Shown: piece after piece, positions 1 through 8,389 of the stretch
Layout: every line of letters begins with the position of its first letter
Position numbering within the stretch: position 1 is the stretch's first letter
From: Gastranaerophilus sp944325835
GTDB lineage: Bacteria; Cyanobacteriota; Vampirovibrionia; Gastranaerophilales; Gastranaerophilaceae
Length of the DNA stretch: 64,000 bases
Direction: 5' to 3'
Assembly: GCA_963931575.1 (NCBI GenBank)
Contig: OZ007029.1
Location: 1,302,001 to 1,366,000, forward strand
The notes under the pieces: model-generated
Told to the model about the DNA's origin: nothing
Seen by the model: the letters and a program-made list of their open reading frames with translations, nothing else
Database searches by the model: none
Position numbers and translations under genes: made by a program

Positions 1-242
1 TTAATTTTCAAAACTTTAGAAAGCCCTGCTGTAACAAAGGTTTCGGCATCCGCATAGCCGTTCATTGAATCCATTAGTGAAACGGCCTGTGAAAATCTTG
101 CATAAAGCGCTTTTCTTTGCGTGTTCCATGTTCGCTCGTTGATGTTACCGGTAAGGCTCGGTAATGTTATCGCTGCCACCACGCCGATTATCGTCAGGGA
201 TAATAATATCTCTGCCATTGTGAACGCTGCGTTTTTCGTCAT
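1..242 (-). CDS. Prepilin-like protein, 5' part only (locus A)
   Basis: The window's left edge cuts this gene; only about the first 80 codons of the core are seen. From the ATG at 242 it reads MTKNAA then the type IV prepilin cleavage signature FTMAEILLSL, with Glu at mature position +5 and Ala at -1, followed by a hydrophobic helix and NINERTWNTQRKALYAR, shared with the loci at 16.6, 51.3 and 58.1 kb. Prepilin peptidase should cleave before the Phe and leave a membrane-anchored pseudopilin-like protein. The reading frame stays open upstream into a G tract at 381-394, so the real start is probably the ATG at 421-423 (see the leader entry). Family assignment is firm; surface or secretion role is inferred. 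Confidence 0.8.
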   Translation of the reverse strand, partial: MTKNAAFTMAEILLSLTIIGVVAAITLPSLTGNINERTWNTQRKALYARFSQAVSLMDSMNGYADAETFVTAGLSKVLKI

Positions 243-322
243 CCCGAATTTAGTTCGGGATCTGTCCAACGTTACCGGTAGCTCGCTTTGCTGGACAGAC
301 CCTGAATCAAGTTCAGGGTGAC
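238..322. repeat. 85-bp triple-hairpin palindromic element, copy in locus A
   Basis: The element starts GTCATCCCGAA and ends TTCAGGGTGAC, so its termini are inverted GTCA/TGAC. It holds three stem-loops: ATCCCGAA/TTCGGGAT, GTCCA...TGGAC around ACCGGTAGC, and CCTGAA/TTCAGG. Two more copies of 85-86 bp lie at 52445-52530 and 59009-59093, all inside leaders of prepilin-like genes. On the minus strand it is open in the pilin frame and would encode a segment containing LPVTLDRSR. Small mobile palindromic elements of this design are dispersed in many bacterial genomes; mobility here is inferred. Confidence 0.7.
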
Positions 323-423
323 AATAAAATTTTACGTTGTCCGTGAGCACGCTTTCCGATTGTAGAACCGGCTCAGCCGGCCCCCCCCCCCCCCGTGCAA
401 ATACTTACACTCTGTTTTTTCAT
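243..423 (-). other. Phase-variable type leader with 14-G tract (locus A)
   Basis: A Shine-Dalgarno-like GAAAGGATAGAAGAA precedes the ATG at 423-421. The codons read MKKQSVSICT and run into 14 consecutive G (minus strand; C on the plus strand at 381-394). As assembled, this frame ends at a TGA at 375-373, after 16 codons. The pilin frame is open from the G tract down to the prepilin core without a stop. Removing one G (13) would join ATG and core into one protein with a leader of about 70 residues. Loci C and D have the same start peptide with synonymous codon changes, which argues that the start is translated. Confidence 0.7.
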
Positions 424-665
424 TTCTTCTATCCTTTCTGGCTTCTCGCCATTGTCTAATTATGATACCGGCTTGACCGCCGGTCCTTTCTTTGTTTTGC
501 GTTGGGCTGGCAAGCCCAAACCTACTGGTCTAAGGCAATAGGTCAATAGGGCATCATGGCAATAGGACTATTTCTTTTTTCCATTCGGTCATTACGACTC
601 ATTGCCTTATTTTCTTATTGCCTTATTGCCTATTTCATTATGTACCATGTTTTCTATTTAGTCAA
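423..665 (-). promoter_or_regulatory. Promoter and repeat-rich 5' leader of prepilin locus A
   Basis: Read on the minus strand there is a -35 TTGACT (660-665), a 17-bp spacer and a -10 CATAAT (637-642). The same arrangement occurs at loci C and D. The roughly 200-nt untranslated leader begins with repeated GGCAATAAG units and later carries complementary CCTATTGCC units, so it can fold back on itself. It also holds a small palindrome ACCGGCTTGACCGCCGGT (467-484). The promoter lies about 20 bp from the ribE start and fires away from it. Promoter assignment is by consensus match only. Confidence 0.6.
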
Positions 666-684
666 GTTATGGTATAACAATAAT

Positions 685-1317
685 ATGTTTACAGGTATAA
701 TTGAAGAAATCGGAGAAATTAAAAGTTTTCAGTGCAATACGGTGCTGGAAGTTTCTTGTCACAAAATTTTAGAAGATGTGAAACTCGGCGACAGCATTGC
801 GATTAACGGCGTTTGTCAAACAGTAATTGAATTTTCTAAAAATTCTTTCAAGGTCGAAGTCAGCCCCGAAACGCTTGCGGTAACAAATTTTTCGCAGCTT
901 AAATCCGGAATGAAAGTCAATCTTGAACGAGCACTTACACCTACTACCCGTATGGGCGGACACATTGTTCAAGGACACATCGACCAAACCGGTGAACTTT
1001 TAAAAGTCGAAAAGCTTGATAATTTCTACAACATGTACTTTGAAACATCAGATACAAAATATATTGTAAAAAAGGGTTCAATTGCAGTGAACGGAATAAG
1101 TTTAACCGTGGCGGACGTGAATGCAACCTGCTTCAAAATTGCCGTGATACCGCACACGTTTGAAAATACAACACTCAAAAATCTTCAAACCGGCGGGTGG
1201 GTAAATATTGAAACCGATATCCTCGGACGGTATGTTGAAAATTTTTTATCTCTGAATGATAATACTGCTAAAAGTAAAATAAGTATGGAGTTTCTAAGGG
1301 AAAATGGATTTGTTTAA
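685..1317 (+). CDS. ribE: Riboflavin synthase alpha subunit
   Basis: RibE dismutates two 6,7-dimethyl-8-ribityllumazine into riboflavin and a pyrimidinedione. The 210-residue product has the usual length and the two lumazine-binding repeats: MFTGIIEEIGEI at the N-terminus and GGHIVQGHID near residue 90, each with its SIA(I/V)NG strand (SIAINGVCQTV and SIAVNGISLTV). I choose the ATG at 685 because MFTGIIEE is the family start; the longer open frame adds 43 unrelated residues. No Shine-Dalgarno is visible; TATAAC at 673-678 sits about 7 nt upstream of the ATG, so the message may be leaderless. The 3' end overlaps ribBA by 14 bp, which implies translational coupling. I see no FMN riboswitch. Confidence 0.95.
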   Translation: MFTGIIEEIGEIKSFQCNTVLEVSCHKILEDVKLGDSIAINGVCQTVIEFSKNSFKVEVSPETLAVTNFSQLKSGMKVNLERALTPTTRMGGHIVQGHIDQTGELLKVEKLDNFYNMYFETSDTKYIVKKGSIAVNGISLTVADVNATCFKIAVIPHTFENTTLKNLQTGGWVNIETDILGRYVENFLSLNDNTAKSKISMEFLRENGFV

Positions 1318-2518
1318 TTTTAAATTTGATAATATAGAAGATGCTATTAAAGATTATAAAGCGGGAAAACCTGTTATTGTGGCAGATGATGAAGACAGAG
1401 AAAATGAAGGCGACCTGATTTGTTCCGCGCAAATGGCAACGCCTGAAATTATAAACTTTATGGCACGTGAATGCCGCGGGCTTATATGCCTTGCTATTGA
1501 TCACACAATTGCAGAACGCCTTGAGTTGCCGCAAATGGTTGAAAATAACACCGAAGGTATGAAAACCGCCTTTACTCTAAGTATTGACGGCGCGGAAAAA
1601 TTCGGCGTTACAACCGGAATTTCCGCCTACGACAGGGCAAAAACCATTGAAATTGCGATTGCACCCGATGCGGTTCCGTCAGATTTAAGGCGCCCCGGAC
1701 ACGTTTTCCCTTGCATGGCAAGAAAAGGCGGCGTTTTAACCCGTACGGGCCATACAGAAGCTGCCGTTGACCTTGCAAAAATCTGCGGGCATGCTCCGGC
1801 AGGCGTTATGTGCGAAATCATGATGGACGACGGCCAGATGGCAAGACGTGATGACTTAAGAAAATTTGCAAACCACCACGATATAAAATTCATCTCCGTT
1901 GCGCAGCTTATTGCGTACCGCCTTCAATCCGAAAAATTCGTGACACGTGACGCTGAAGCGAACCTTCCGACACAATTCGGCGATTTTAAAATTTACGGCT
2001 ACACAAACCATCTTAACGGTCAGGAACATGTTGCGCTGGTAAAAGATGACGGCTCTGACAAAATGCCGTTAATCCGCGTCCACAGCGAATGTTTAACCGG
2101 CGACATTTTCCACAGCCTGAAATGTGATTGCAACCAGCAGCTCCACGAAGCTCTAAAAATGATTAACGAACACGGCAAAGGCGCGCTTGTTTACCTTAAA
2201 GGGCAGGAAGGCCGCGGCATCGGAATCGTTAATAAAATCAAAGCCTATGCCCTGCAGGAACAGGGACAGGATACAGTTGAAGCCAATGTTTCTCTGGGCT
2301 TTAAGCCTGATTTACGCGAATACGGGGTAGGTGCACAAATTATCCGCGATATAGGATTTACGGAATTTGACCTTATTACAAACAACCCTAAAAAAATAGT
2401 CGGGTTGGGGGGTTACGGTTTGACAATTCATGATATAGTTAATATAAAGCCTGAAATTAATCAGTACAATGAAAAATATATCAACACAAAAAAAGAGAAA
2501 ATGTGTCACATGATATAA
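1304..2518 (+). CDS. ribBA: Bifunctional 3,4-dihydroxy-2-butanone 4-phosphate synthase / GTP cyclohydrolase II
   Basis: This fusion supplies both starting branches of riboflavin synthesis: the four-carbon unit from ribulose 5-phosphate and the pyrimidine from GTP. The N-terminal half has the acidic DHBP synthase loop DDEDRENEGDL (about residues 28-38) and GHTEAAVDLAK. The C-terminal half has the zinc and substrate motif HSECLTGDIFHSLKCDC (about 261-277), GQEGRGIGI (about 301) and TNNPKKI. The 404 residues match the family. It overlaps ribE. ribD and ribH are not in this window. Assignment is firm. Confidence 0.96.
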   Translation: MDLFNFKFDNIEDAIKDYKAGKPVIVADDEDRENEGDLICSAQMATPEIINFMARECRGLICLAIDHTIAERLELPQMVENNTEGMKTAFTLSIDGAEKFGVTTGISAYDRAKTIEIAIAPDAVPSDLRRPGHVFPCMARKGGVLTRTGHTEAAVDLAKICGHAPAGVMCEIMMDDGQMARRDDLRKFANHHDIKFISVAQLIAYRLQSEKFVTRDAEANLPTQFGDFKIYGYTNHLNGQEHVALVKDDGSDKMPLIRVHSECLTGDIFHSLKCDCNQQLHEALKMINEHGKGALVYLKGQEGRGIGIVNKIKAYALQEQGQDTVEANVSLGFKPDLREYGVGAQIIRDIGFTEFDLITNNPKKIVGLGGYGLTIHDIVNIKPEINQYNEKYINTKKEKMCHMI

Positions 2519-2536
2519 ACCGAAAAAGGATATTAG

Positions 2537-3532
2537 ATGCAGGAATTAACCAGATGCGTAAAAGTTTTATCAAGAAAATACTATGCCGCATTCAAACCGT
2601 TGTATGAAGACTTCTGCCGCAGCGCAGTCACCGAATACAAATTTGAATTAGAGCCGCTTGATTACGACAGCTTTATTGAATCGCTTGAAAACAGATTAAT
2701 CAACTGCATTATTTATATTGAAAATGAAATTCCGAAAGCTTTTCTGGTTTATACTCTTGCGATTTCAGAATCAATAGAGTTGAATATAATCCACAGCCAG
2801 AATTTTGAACATCTGGCACAGCGAAGCTGCGCTCTGATAAAATTCTTTATGGAAGAAGTTAAAACTGAAAGAAGAGAAAAAGTTGTCTGCTATCCGATGC
2901 TTGGCAAACAAAAGGGAATTGTCGGCGAGATATCCCTTCTCGGCTTCAAATTTGTCGGTATTGCTGTTTTAAGGTTTATGCTTCACGAAACAACTTCCCG
3001 CCAGATATTGAATATTGCGGCAATGGGCGAATTACCAAAAGATTATTCCATTAAATACTGGGAAGATAAATATATGAATGACGCGGTGCGGGTTGTCCAA
3101 AATGCTTTTTCAACAAGCGCCGATGCTCTTTTTGATACGAGATTTGCCTCGCTTGACGGGACTTACGACATTCTGAATAAAATTGTCACAAATGTTTATG
3201 CCGATTTTTTCCCTGCAGCCTCCAGTGTACTGCTTTACAAAGGGAAACCGGCAGGCTTTTGTTTTGCAAATGTCACAGGCGGCAGAATTGTTAATATACC
3301 TATTTTTGCAATTGCAAAAGAACATCAGGCAAAAGGCTTATCAAAATATCTTCTTGCCGAAACCCTCAACAGAGTTCTGGCAATAAGCGATGAAAACCAG
3401 CTTCCTATTACAGAAATCAATACGAATACGGAAACAAATAATTTTCAGGCACTAAAAATGTACAGGAATCTCGGTTTCAAAGAAGATTACAACTATCCTC
3501 AATCATATCTTCCGGCAACGAACAAATTTTAA
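2537..3532 (+). CDS. GNAT-family N-acetyltransferase domain protein
   Basis: A 331-residue cytosolic protein. The C-terminal half has the acetyl-CoA binding signature of GNAT enzymes, AKEHQAKGLSKYLL (about residues 256-269), followed by ALKMYRNLGFKEDY, the usual GNAT ending with an aromatic after NLGF. The N-terminal half is poorly conserved and may be a degenerate second GNAT fold. It lies 18 bp after ribBA with a GGA-rich ribosome site, so it is likely cotranscribed with the riboflavin genes. The acyl acceptor cannot be told from sequence. Confidence 0.75.
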   Translation: MQELTRCVKVLSRKYYAAFKPLYEDFCRSAVTEYKFELEPLDYDSFIESLENRLINCIIYIENEIPKAFLVYTLAISESIELNIIHSQNFEHLAQRSCALIKFFMEEVKTERREKVVCYPMLGKQKGIVGEISLLGFKFVGIAVLRFMLHETTSRQILNIAAMGELPKDYSIKYWEDKYMNDAVRVVQNAFSTSADALFDTRFASLDGTYDILNKIVTNVYADFFPAASSVLLYKGKPAGFCFANVTGGRIVNIPIFAIAKEHQAKGLSKYLLAETLNRVLAISDENQLPITEINTNTETNNFQALKMYRNLGFKEDYNYPQSYLPATNKF

Positions 3533-3581
3533 ATTTTTATGTTATACTCAATAGCGGAAGGATTATTAGGGAGAATGTGCT

Positions 3582-4418
3582 ATGTTAAGAGGACCTTTTT
3601 TAGACAGAAGCTGGATGGGACAAAATGAAGATTACAACTCTTCGTCAATTGTAATGCTCGGACTGCCGTTTGACGGAACTGTTTCATACCGCTCAGGTTC
3701 GCGTTTTGCGCCGGAGCAGATAAGACTTGCAAGCTGGGGGCTGGAAGAATATTCACCGCGTTTTGATAAAACTCTGGCAGATGTAAACTTTCACGATGCG
3801 GGCGACCTTGAATTTCCGCTCGGCAACACTTATAAAACACTCGATGTCATAGAACAAAATGTAGAAGACATTTACCGTGACGGCAAACGAGTTTTCGGTA
3901 TAGGCGGCGAACATCTCGTAACATTACCGGAAATCAAAGCTGTATCAAAGTTTTATGATAATCTTGCAATTATCCATTTTGACGCGCACACAGACCTTAG
4001 AGAAGAATATTTAGGCGAAGAAATGTCACACTCTGCCGTAATCCGCCATGCCTCAAAAATTGTCGGGCCGCAAAACATTAAGCAAATCGGTATTCGCTCC
4101 GGTATGAAAGAGGAGTGGGAATTTATGAAAAAATACAACACGCTTGCACATAAATATTCCGATTTAGATGAACTGCGCGGCAAAAATATTTTTGTTACGG
4201 TGGATTTAGATGTTTTAGACCCTTCCGTCATGCCGGGAACCGGTACTCCTGAAGCCGGCGGGCTTGAATTTAACGAGCTTGCTGGCTGGTTTGAATACCT
4301 GAAAAACTTTAATATTATCGGCGCAGACGTAGTAGAACTTGCACCGGACTACGATGCATCAGGCGTTTCAACCGCCGTTGCGACAAAAGTTATCAGAGAA
4401 TTACTCATGGTGATGTGA
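3582..4418 (+). CDS. speB: Agmatinase / arginase-family ureohydrolase
   Basis: The 278-residue protein has all manganese-binding motifs of ureohydrolases: GGEH (about residues 107-110), HFDAHTDLRE (about 131-140), and DLDVLDPSVMPGTGTPEAGG (about 208-227). In the family these bind a di-manganese center that hydrolyses the guanidino group. Length and the GTGTPEAGG loop suit agmatinase, which makes putrescine and urea. Arginase or another guanidino substrate cannot be excluded. A TATACT -10 box lies upstream of GGAAGGATTATTAGGGAG, so it may have its own promoter. Confidence 0.85.
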   Translation: MLRGPFLDRSWMGQNEDYNSSSIVMLGLPFDGTVSYRSGSRFAPEQIRLASWGLEEYSPRFDKTLADVNFHDAGDLEFPLGNTYKTLDVIEQNVEDIYRDGKRVFGIGGEHLVTLPEIKAVSKFYDNLAIIHFDAHTDLREEYLGEEMSHSAVIRHASKIVGPQNIKQIGIRSGMKEEWEFMKKYNTLAHKYSDLDELRGKNIFVTVDLDVLDPSVMPGTGTPEAGGLEFNELAGWFEYLKNFNIIGADVVELAPDYDASGVSTAVATKVIRELLMVM

Positions 4419-4474
4419 GCCTGAAACTCTTTTACAACCGTATTATTACGAATTATACGACCTAGGTTTATATT

Positions 4475-6454
4475 ATGATAAAAGAACGAATAGAAGAACT
4501 AAAAGACTTACTAAACAAATACAGTTACCTGTATTACGTAGAAGAAAGCCCTGCTGTCAGCGACTTTGAATATGACACACTCTTCAAAGAATTACAAAAA
4601 CTGGAAGAGGAAAATCCGGAATTCATAACCCCTGACAGCCCGACGCAGCGCGTTGGCGCAATAGGTGAAAAATTCGATGAATACAAGCACAAATACCGGC
4701 TTTACAGTCTTGACAATACCTACAGCTACGAAGAACTTGAAAAATGGTACGAAAAGCTTACCGCAGAATACGGGGAAAACGTTGAACTTGTAAGCGAACT
4801 TAAAATCGACGGGCTTGCGATTGCTCTGACGTATGAAAACGGCATTTTCATACGCGGTGTCACCCGCGGCGACGGCATAACAGGCGAAGATATCACGCCA
4901 AACCTCAAAACAATCAAGGCAATTCCGCTGAAACTTTTCAAAAATGTTGACATAGAAGTCCGCGGCGAAATCTATATGCCAAAAACTTCATTTGAAAAAC
5001 TTAACGAAGAAAATCTTAAAAACGGCGAAAAAGTCTTTGCCAACCCGCGCAACGCAGCAAGCGGCTCTATCAGACAGCTTGACAGCCGGATTACCGCAAA
5101 GCGTGATTTATCTATGTTTACCTATGGCGCAATCCTTGAAAAAGGCAGCGAAATGCCTAAAACCCACTATGAAACCCTGATGTACCTTAAAGAACTCGGC
5201 TTCAAAGTAAACAAAAATATAAGGCTTTGCAAAAATGCACAGGAGGTCATTGACTACTGCAAAGAATGGGAAACAAAACGCAATAATCTGGATTATGCAA
5301 CAGACGGCGTTGTCGTAAAAGTTAACCGGTTAAATATACAGGAGGATTTAGGCTACACTTCCCGCGCGCCAAAATGGGCAACAGCATTCAAATTTCCGCC
5401 GGAAGAAGTTTCCACAAAACTTGAAAGCATTGAACTCGGAGTCGGGAAAACCGGCGCGATTACCCCTGTTGCAATACTTACACCCGTCCAGCTTGCAGGT
5501 TCGACCGTTTCAAGAGCCAGCCTCCACAACTTTGACGAAATAAAAAGGCTTGATTTGAGATTAGGCGATACGGTTTTAATAAAAAAAGCGGCAGAAATTA
5601 TCCCGAAAGTTGTAACGGTTTTAAAAGACAGCGGTCACGACCACCGAAAAGAAATCGCACTTCCCGACGAATGCCCTGCCTGCCACGAAAAACTCTCAAC
5701 ACGCCCGCGGGAAGTAGGTCTGTACTGCGAAAACCCGCAATGTCCGGCAAAAGTAAAAGCCCTGCTTGAATTCTGGGTTTCAAAAGACGCTATGGACATA
5801 GAAAATATAGGCCCGTCGGTCATTGAACAGCTTTATAATCTCGGCATGGTAAGAAATTTCGCTGACTTTTACAGGCTGAGCGTTGAGGATCTTTTAAAAC
5901 TTGATCTGGTTAAAGAAAAAAGTGCAAACAATATTTATGAAGCTATTCAAAAAAGTAAAAACTGCACTCTCCCGCGTTTCATTACCGCTCTTTCCATAAA
6001 AAATGTCGGCAAAGAAAACGCTAATATTCTCGCAGATCAATACGGAAGCCTTGAAAAACTTATGGAGGCAGCCCCTCAAAGTCTTGAAGAAGTCCGCGGC
6101 ATAGCAGGAAAAATGGCTTCCGACATCTATGAATACTTTCACACGCAGGAAAATGTTGCAATTATTAAGGACTTATTAGCCCTCGGTGTTGTCCCCGAAC
6201 ATACTTCTGTGATAAAATCAGATAAATTAAAAGATTTAACTTTTGTTCTGACAGGAACGCTTTCAACCATGACCCGTTCAGAAGCAGAAGAAAAAATTAA
6301 ATCTCTGGGCGGAAAAGCTTCATCTTCAGTAACATCCAAAACCACCTATCTCGTTGCAGGAGAAAACCCCGGGTCAAAATTTGACAAAGCCCAAAAATTA
6401 GGTGTTATAATATTGTCAGAAGAAGAATTTTTAGCTTTACTAAGAAAAAGGTAA
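4475..6454 (+). CDS. ligA: NAD-dependent DNA ligase
   Basis: Seals nicks in replication and repair using NAD. The 659 residues contain the Ia domain, the adenylation motif KIDG with catalytic Lys110, the OB fold, a four-Cys zinc finger (CPACHEKL and CENPQCPAK, about 401-425), helix-hairpin-helix repeats (GIAGKMASDI region) and a C-terminal BRCT domain (about 585-659, LTGTLSTMTRSEAE). Length is standard. The next gene starts 4 bp after its stop, so the downstream genes to 10317 are probably one transcription unit. Confidence 0.97.
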   Translation: MIKERIEELKDLLNKYSYLYYVEESPAVSDFEYDTLFKELQKLEEENPEFITPDSPTQRVGAIGEKFDEYKHKYRLYSLDNTYSYEELEKWYEKLTAEYGENVELVSELKIDGLAIALTYENGIFIRGVTRGDGITGEDITPNLKTIKAIPLKLFKNVDIEVRGEIYMPKTSFEKLNEENLKNGEKVFANPRNAASGSIRQLDSRITAKRDLSMFTYGAILEKGSEMPKTHYETLMYLKELGFKVNKNIRLCKNAQEVIDYCKEWETKRNNLDYATDGVVVKVNRLNIQEDLGYTSRAPKWATAFKFPPEEVSTKLESIELGVGKTGAITPVAILTPVQLAGSTVSRASLHNFDEIKRLDLRLGDTVLIKKAAEIIPKVVTVLKDSGHDHRKEIALPDECPACHEKLSTRPREVGLYCENPQCPAKVKALLEFWVSKDAMDIENIGPSVIEQLYNLGMVRNFADFYRLSVEDLLKLDLVKEKSANNIYEAIQKSKNCTLPRFITALSIKNVGKENANILADQYGSLEKLMEAAPQSLEEVRGIAGKMASDIYEYFHTQENVAIIKDLLALGVVPEHTSVIKSDKLKDLTFVLTGTLSTMTRSEAEEKIKSLGGKASSSVTSKTTYLVAGENPGSKFDKAQKLGVIILSEEEFLALLRKR

Positions 6455-6458
6455 TAAT

Positions 6459-6887
6459 ATGAAAAAGAATAAATTGAGAGTTATACAGATATCAGGTATC
6501 AGAGGACTGCTTTCCGCAGCATTTATAGTAGTCTGCCTTGCCGCAGGGTTTATAGGTTTTCCGGCACTGGTTCTAAATAAACTCTGGAACCATATCGCAG
6601 ACATTACCGGCGCAATCCCGTATATAAATATGTTTCAGGGGCTGATACTCTGGGCTATCCTTGCGGTTTCATACCTCATCATCAATAAAAAACAAAAATA
6701 CCTCGTTGCGTTTGAACCGCAAACAAGTAAAAGAGAAATTAAAGACATCATAAACGAAATAAAATCCCAAACCGCCGAGTTGAAACACGAAACTCCTCCG
6801 CTGGAAACTCAGGATATAAAAATTCAACCGGCAGCACAAAAAAATTCAGAACAAAAGGAAAAAGAAAAATCTAAAGAGGTAGTTTAA
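6459..6887 (+). CDS. Small two-helix membrane protein of unknown function
   Basis: I do not recognise a family. The 142-residue product has two predicted transmembrane segments (about 16-41 and 58-78, the second containing GLILWAILAVSYLII) and a charged, Lys/Glu-rich cytoplasmic tail of about 65 residues. It sits 4 bp after ligA and its stop overlaps the next start (TAATG). Its place before SIMPL and lptBG suggests an envelope role; this is a guess from context. Confidence 0.7.
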   Translation: MKKNKLRVIQISGIRGLLSAAFIVVCLAAGFIGFPALVLNKLWNHIADITGAIPYINMFQGLILWAILAVSYLIINKKQKYLVAFEPQTSKREIKDIINEIKSQTAELKHETPPLETQDIKIQPAAQKNSEQKEKEKSKEVV

Positions 6888-7627
6888 TGAAAAAGAAAAA
6901 TTTACTTGCAATATTCCTATTATTGCTTTTTGCAATGTGTGTAACAACTCCGGTACAGGCAAAACCGCAGGGTTCAATCTATGTTGATGCCACCTCCAAC
7001 CTTGACCTTAAACCGGACGTAGTCGAATTTAACGTAATCGTTACGACAAAAGACAAAACTTCACTTGAAAACGCGTCAATCGCAAACAAAGAAATTTCAA
7101 CAAAAGTTTATCAAGCCTTAAACACTATGATTGACAAAACAAAGGGCGATTATATTAAAACAATAGACTACTCCGCAAGCCCTTCATATTACTACAACAA
7201 CGGCAAAAGAACTTTTGAATTTTATGAAGTAAATAATACAATAACCGTTCACACAAACAAAGTAACCGATGTCGGTATGTTTATTGATAAAGCACTTAAC
7301 CTCGGTGCAACCAATATCGGCAACATTGAATTCAAACTTGAAGATCAAAACTCCTACTGCAATGAACTTTTAAGCGTTGCAACACAAAAGGCTAAAGCAA
7401 AAGCTGACGTGGTTGCAAAAGCTTCCGGTCAAAAAATCACAGGCATAAAAGAACTAAGAACTTCTTGCAGCGTTAATTCTACAAACTATTACCCTCGTTT
7501 TATGAATGCGAAAGTGATGTATGCAGGCTCCGCAGCAGATGCTGCCGTCGAATCCTCATCTACTCAGGTTCAAGGCGGTTCTATGAAGCTTTACGCTACA
7601 GTTAACGCAGAATTCTACGCTAAATAG
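6887..7627 (+). CDS. SIMPL-domain (DUF541) exported protein
   Basis: A 246-residue protein with a clear signal peptide (MKKKNLLAIFLLLLFAMCV, cleavage likely after VQA) and the SIMPL/DUF541 fold, seen as the opening strand GSIYVDATSNLDLKPDVVEF and a repeated Ala/Lys-rich helix (TQKAKAKADVVAKASG). In the family these are periplasmic or outer-membrane-associated proteins related to E. coli YggE, implicated in stress responses, with no known catalysis. The ATG overlaps the previous stop. It probably works in the envelope with its neighbours. Confidence 0.85.
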   Translation: MKKKNLLAIFLLLLFAMCVTTPVQAKPQGSIYVDATSNLDLKPDVVEFNVIVTTKDKTSLENASIANKEISTKVYQALNTMIDKTKGDYIKTIDYSASPSYYYNNGKRTFEFYEVNNTITVHTNKVTDVGMFIDKALNLGATNIGNIEFKLEDQNSYCNELLSVATQKAKAKADVVAKASGQKITGIKELRTSCSVNSTNYYPRFMNAKVMYAGSAADAAVESSSTQVQGGSMKLYATVNAEFYAK

Positions 7628-7663
7628 GCGCCGGAAGCACATCCATTTTAAGGAAAATAATAC

Positions 7664-8389
7664 ATGCAGATAGAAGCTCAAAATTTAATAAAAATCTATG
7701 GTGACAGACGCGTTGTAAACGATGTGTCTTTCCATATACAAAAAGGTGAAGTTGTGTGTTTACTCGGGCCGAACGGCGCGGGTAAAACCACAACTTTTTA
7801 TATGGTTGTAGGTCTGGTTAAACCGAATATGGGGAAAATTATTCTTAACGGTCAGGATATTTCCGCCGCGCCTATGAACATCCGCGCGAAACTCGGTATA
7901 GGATACCTTCCGCAAGAAACATCCATTTTCAGAAAACTTACGGTCGAAGATAACCTGAAACTCGTTCTTGAAATGAACGATAAACTAACCGTTAACGAAA
8001 AGAAATTAAAACTGGAAGAACTTCTGACAGAATTCGGGGTTCAAAAGCTCCGCAAATCCCCGTCTGTTGCGCTCTCGGGCGGAGAACGCCGGAGGGTCGA
8101 AATTGCAAGAGCACTGGCGGCAAGTCCGGACTTTATGCTTCTGGATGAACCGTTTGCCGGCATTGACCCTATTGCAATCGGCGAAATTAAAGATAACATC
8201 AAAAAAATCTCCGAAGATAAAGGTCTGGGCGTACTTATCACCGACCACAACCCGAAGGCAACACTTTCTATCACCGACAGAGCCTACGTAATCTTTGACG
8301 GTAAAATCAAAATTCAGGGCAAAAGCTCCGAGGTTGCAAACGATCCGGTCGCAAAAGAATTTTATTTAGGAAAGGATTTCGCACTATAA
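7664..8389 (+). CDS. lptB: LPS export ABC transporter ATPase LptB
   Basis: The cytoplasmic ATPase that powers lipopolysaccharide extraction from the inner membrane with LptF and LptG. The 241 residues have Walker A GPNGAGKTT (about 35-43), the Q-loop YLPQETSIFRKLTVEDN typical of LptB, signature LSGGERRRVEIARAL and Walker B FMLLDEPFAGIDP. It overlaps the permease gene by 1 bp (TAATG). With lpxB and lpxI at the far end of the window it supports an LPS-bearing outer membrane. Confidence 0.95.
   Translation: MQIEAQNLIKIYGDRRVVNDVSFHIQKGEVVCLLGPNGAGKTTTFYMVVGLVKPNMGKIILNGQDISAAPMNIRAKLGIGYLPQETSIFRKLTVEDNLKLVLEMNDKLTVNEKKLKLEELLTEFGVQKLRKSPSVALSGGERRRVEIARALAASPDFMLLDEPFAGIDPIAIGEIKDNIKKISEDKGLGVLITDHNPKATLSITDRAYVIFDGKIKIQGKSSEVANDPVAKEFYLGKDFAL

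Noticed and set aside
121..321. Plus-strand 66-residue open frame in prepilin A
   Set aside because: It is the reverse of the prepilin core and the palindromic element; the same shadow appears at 16555-16830 and 52134-52334.
423..684. FMN riboswitch before ribE
   Set aside because: The conserved FMN-aptamer core is not found; the region is explained by the divergent prepilin leader.
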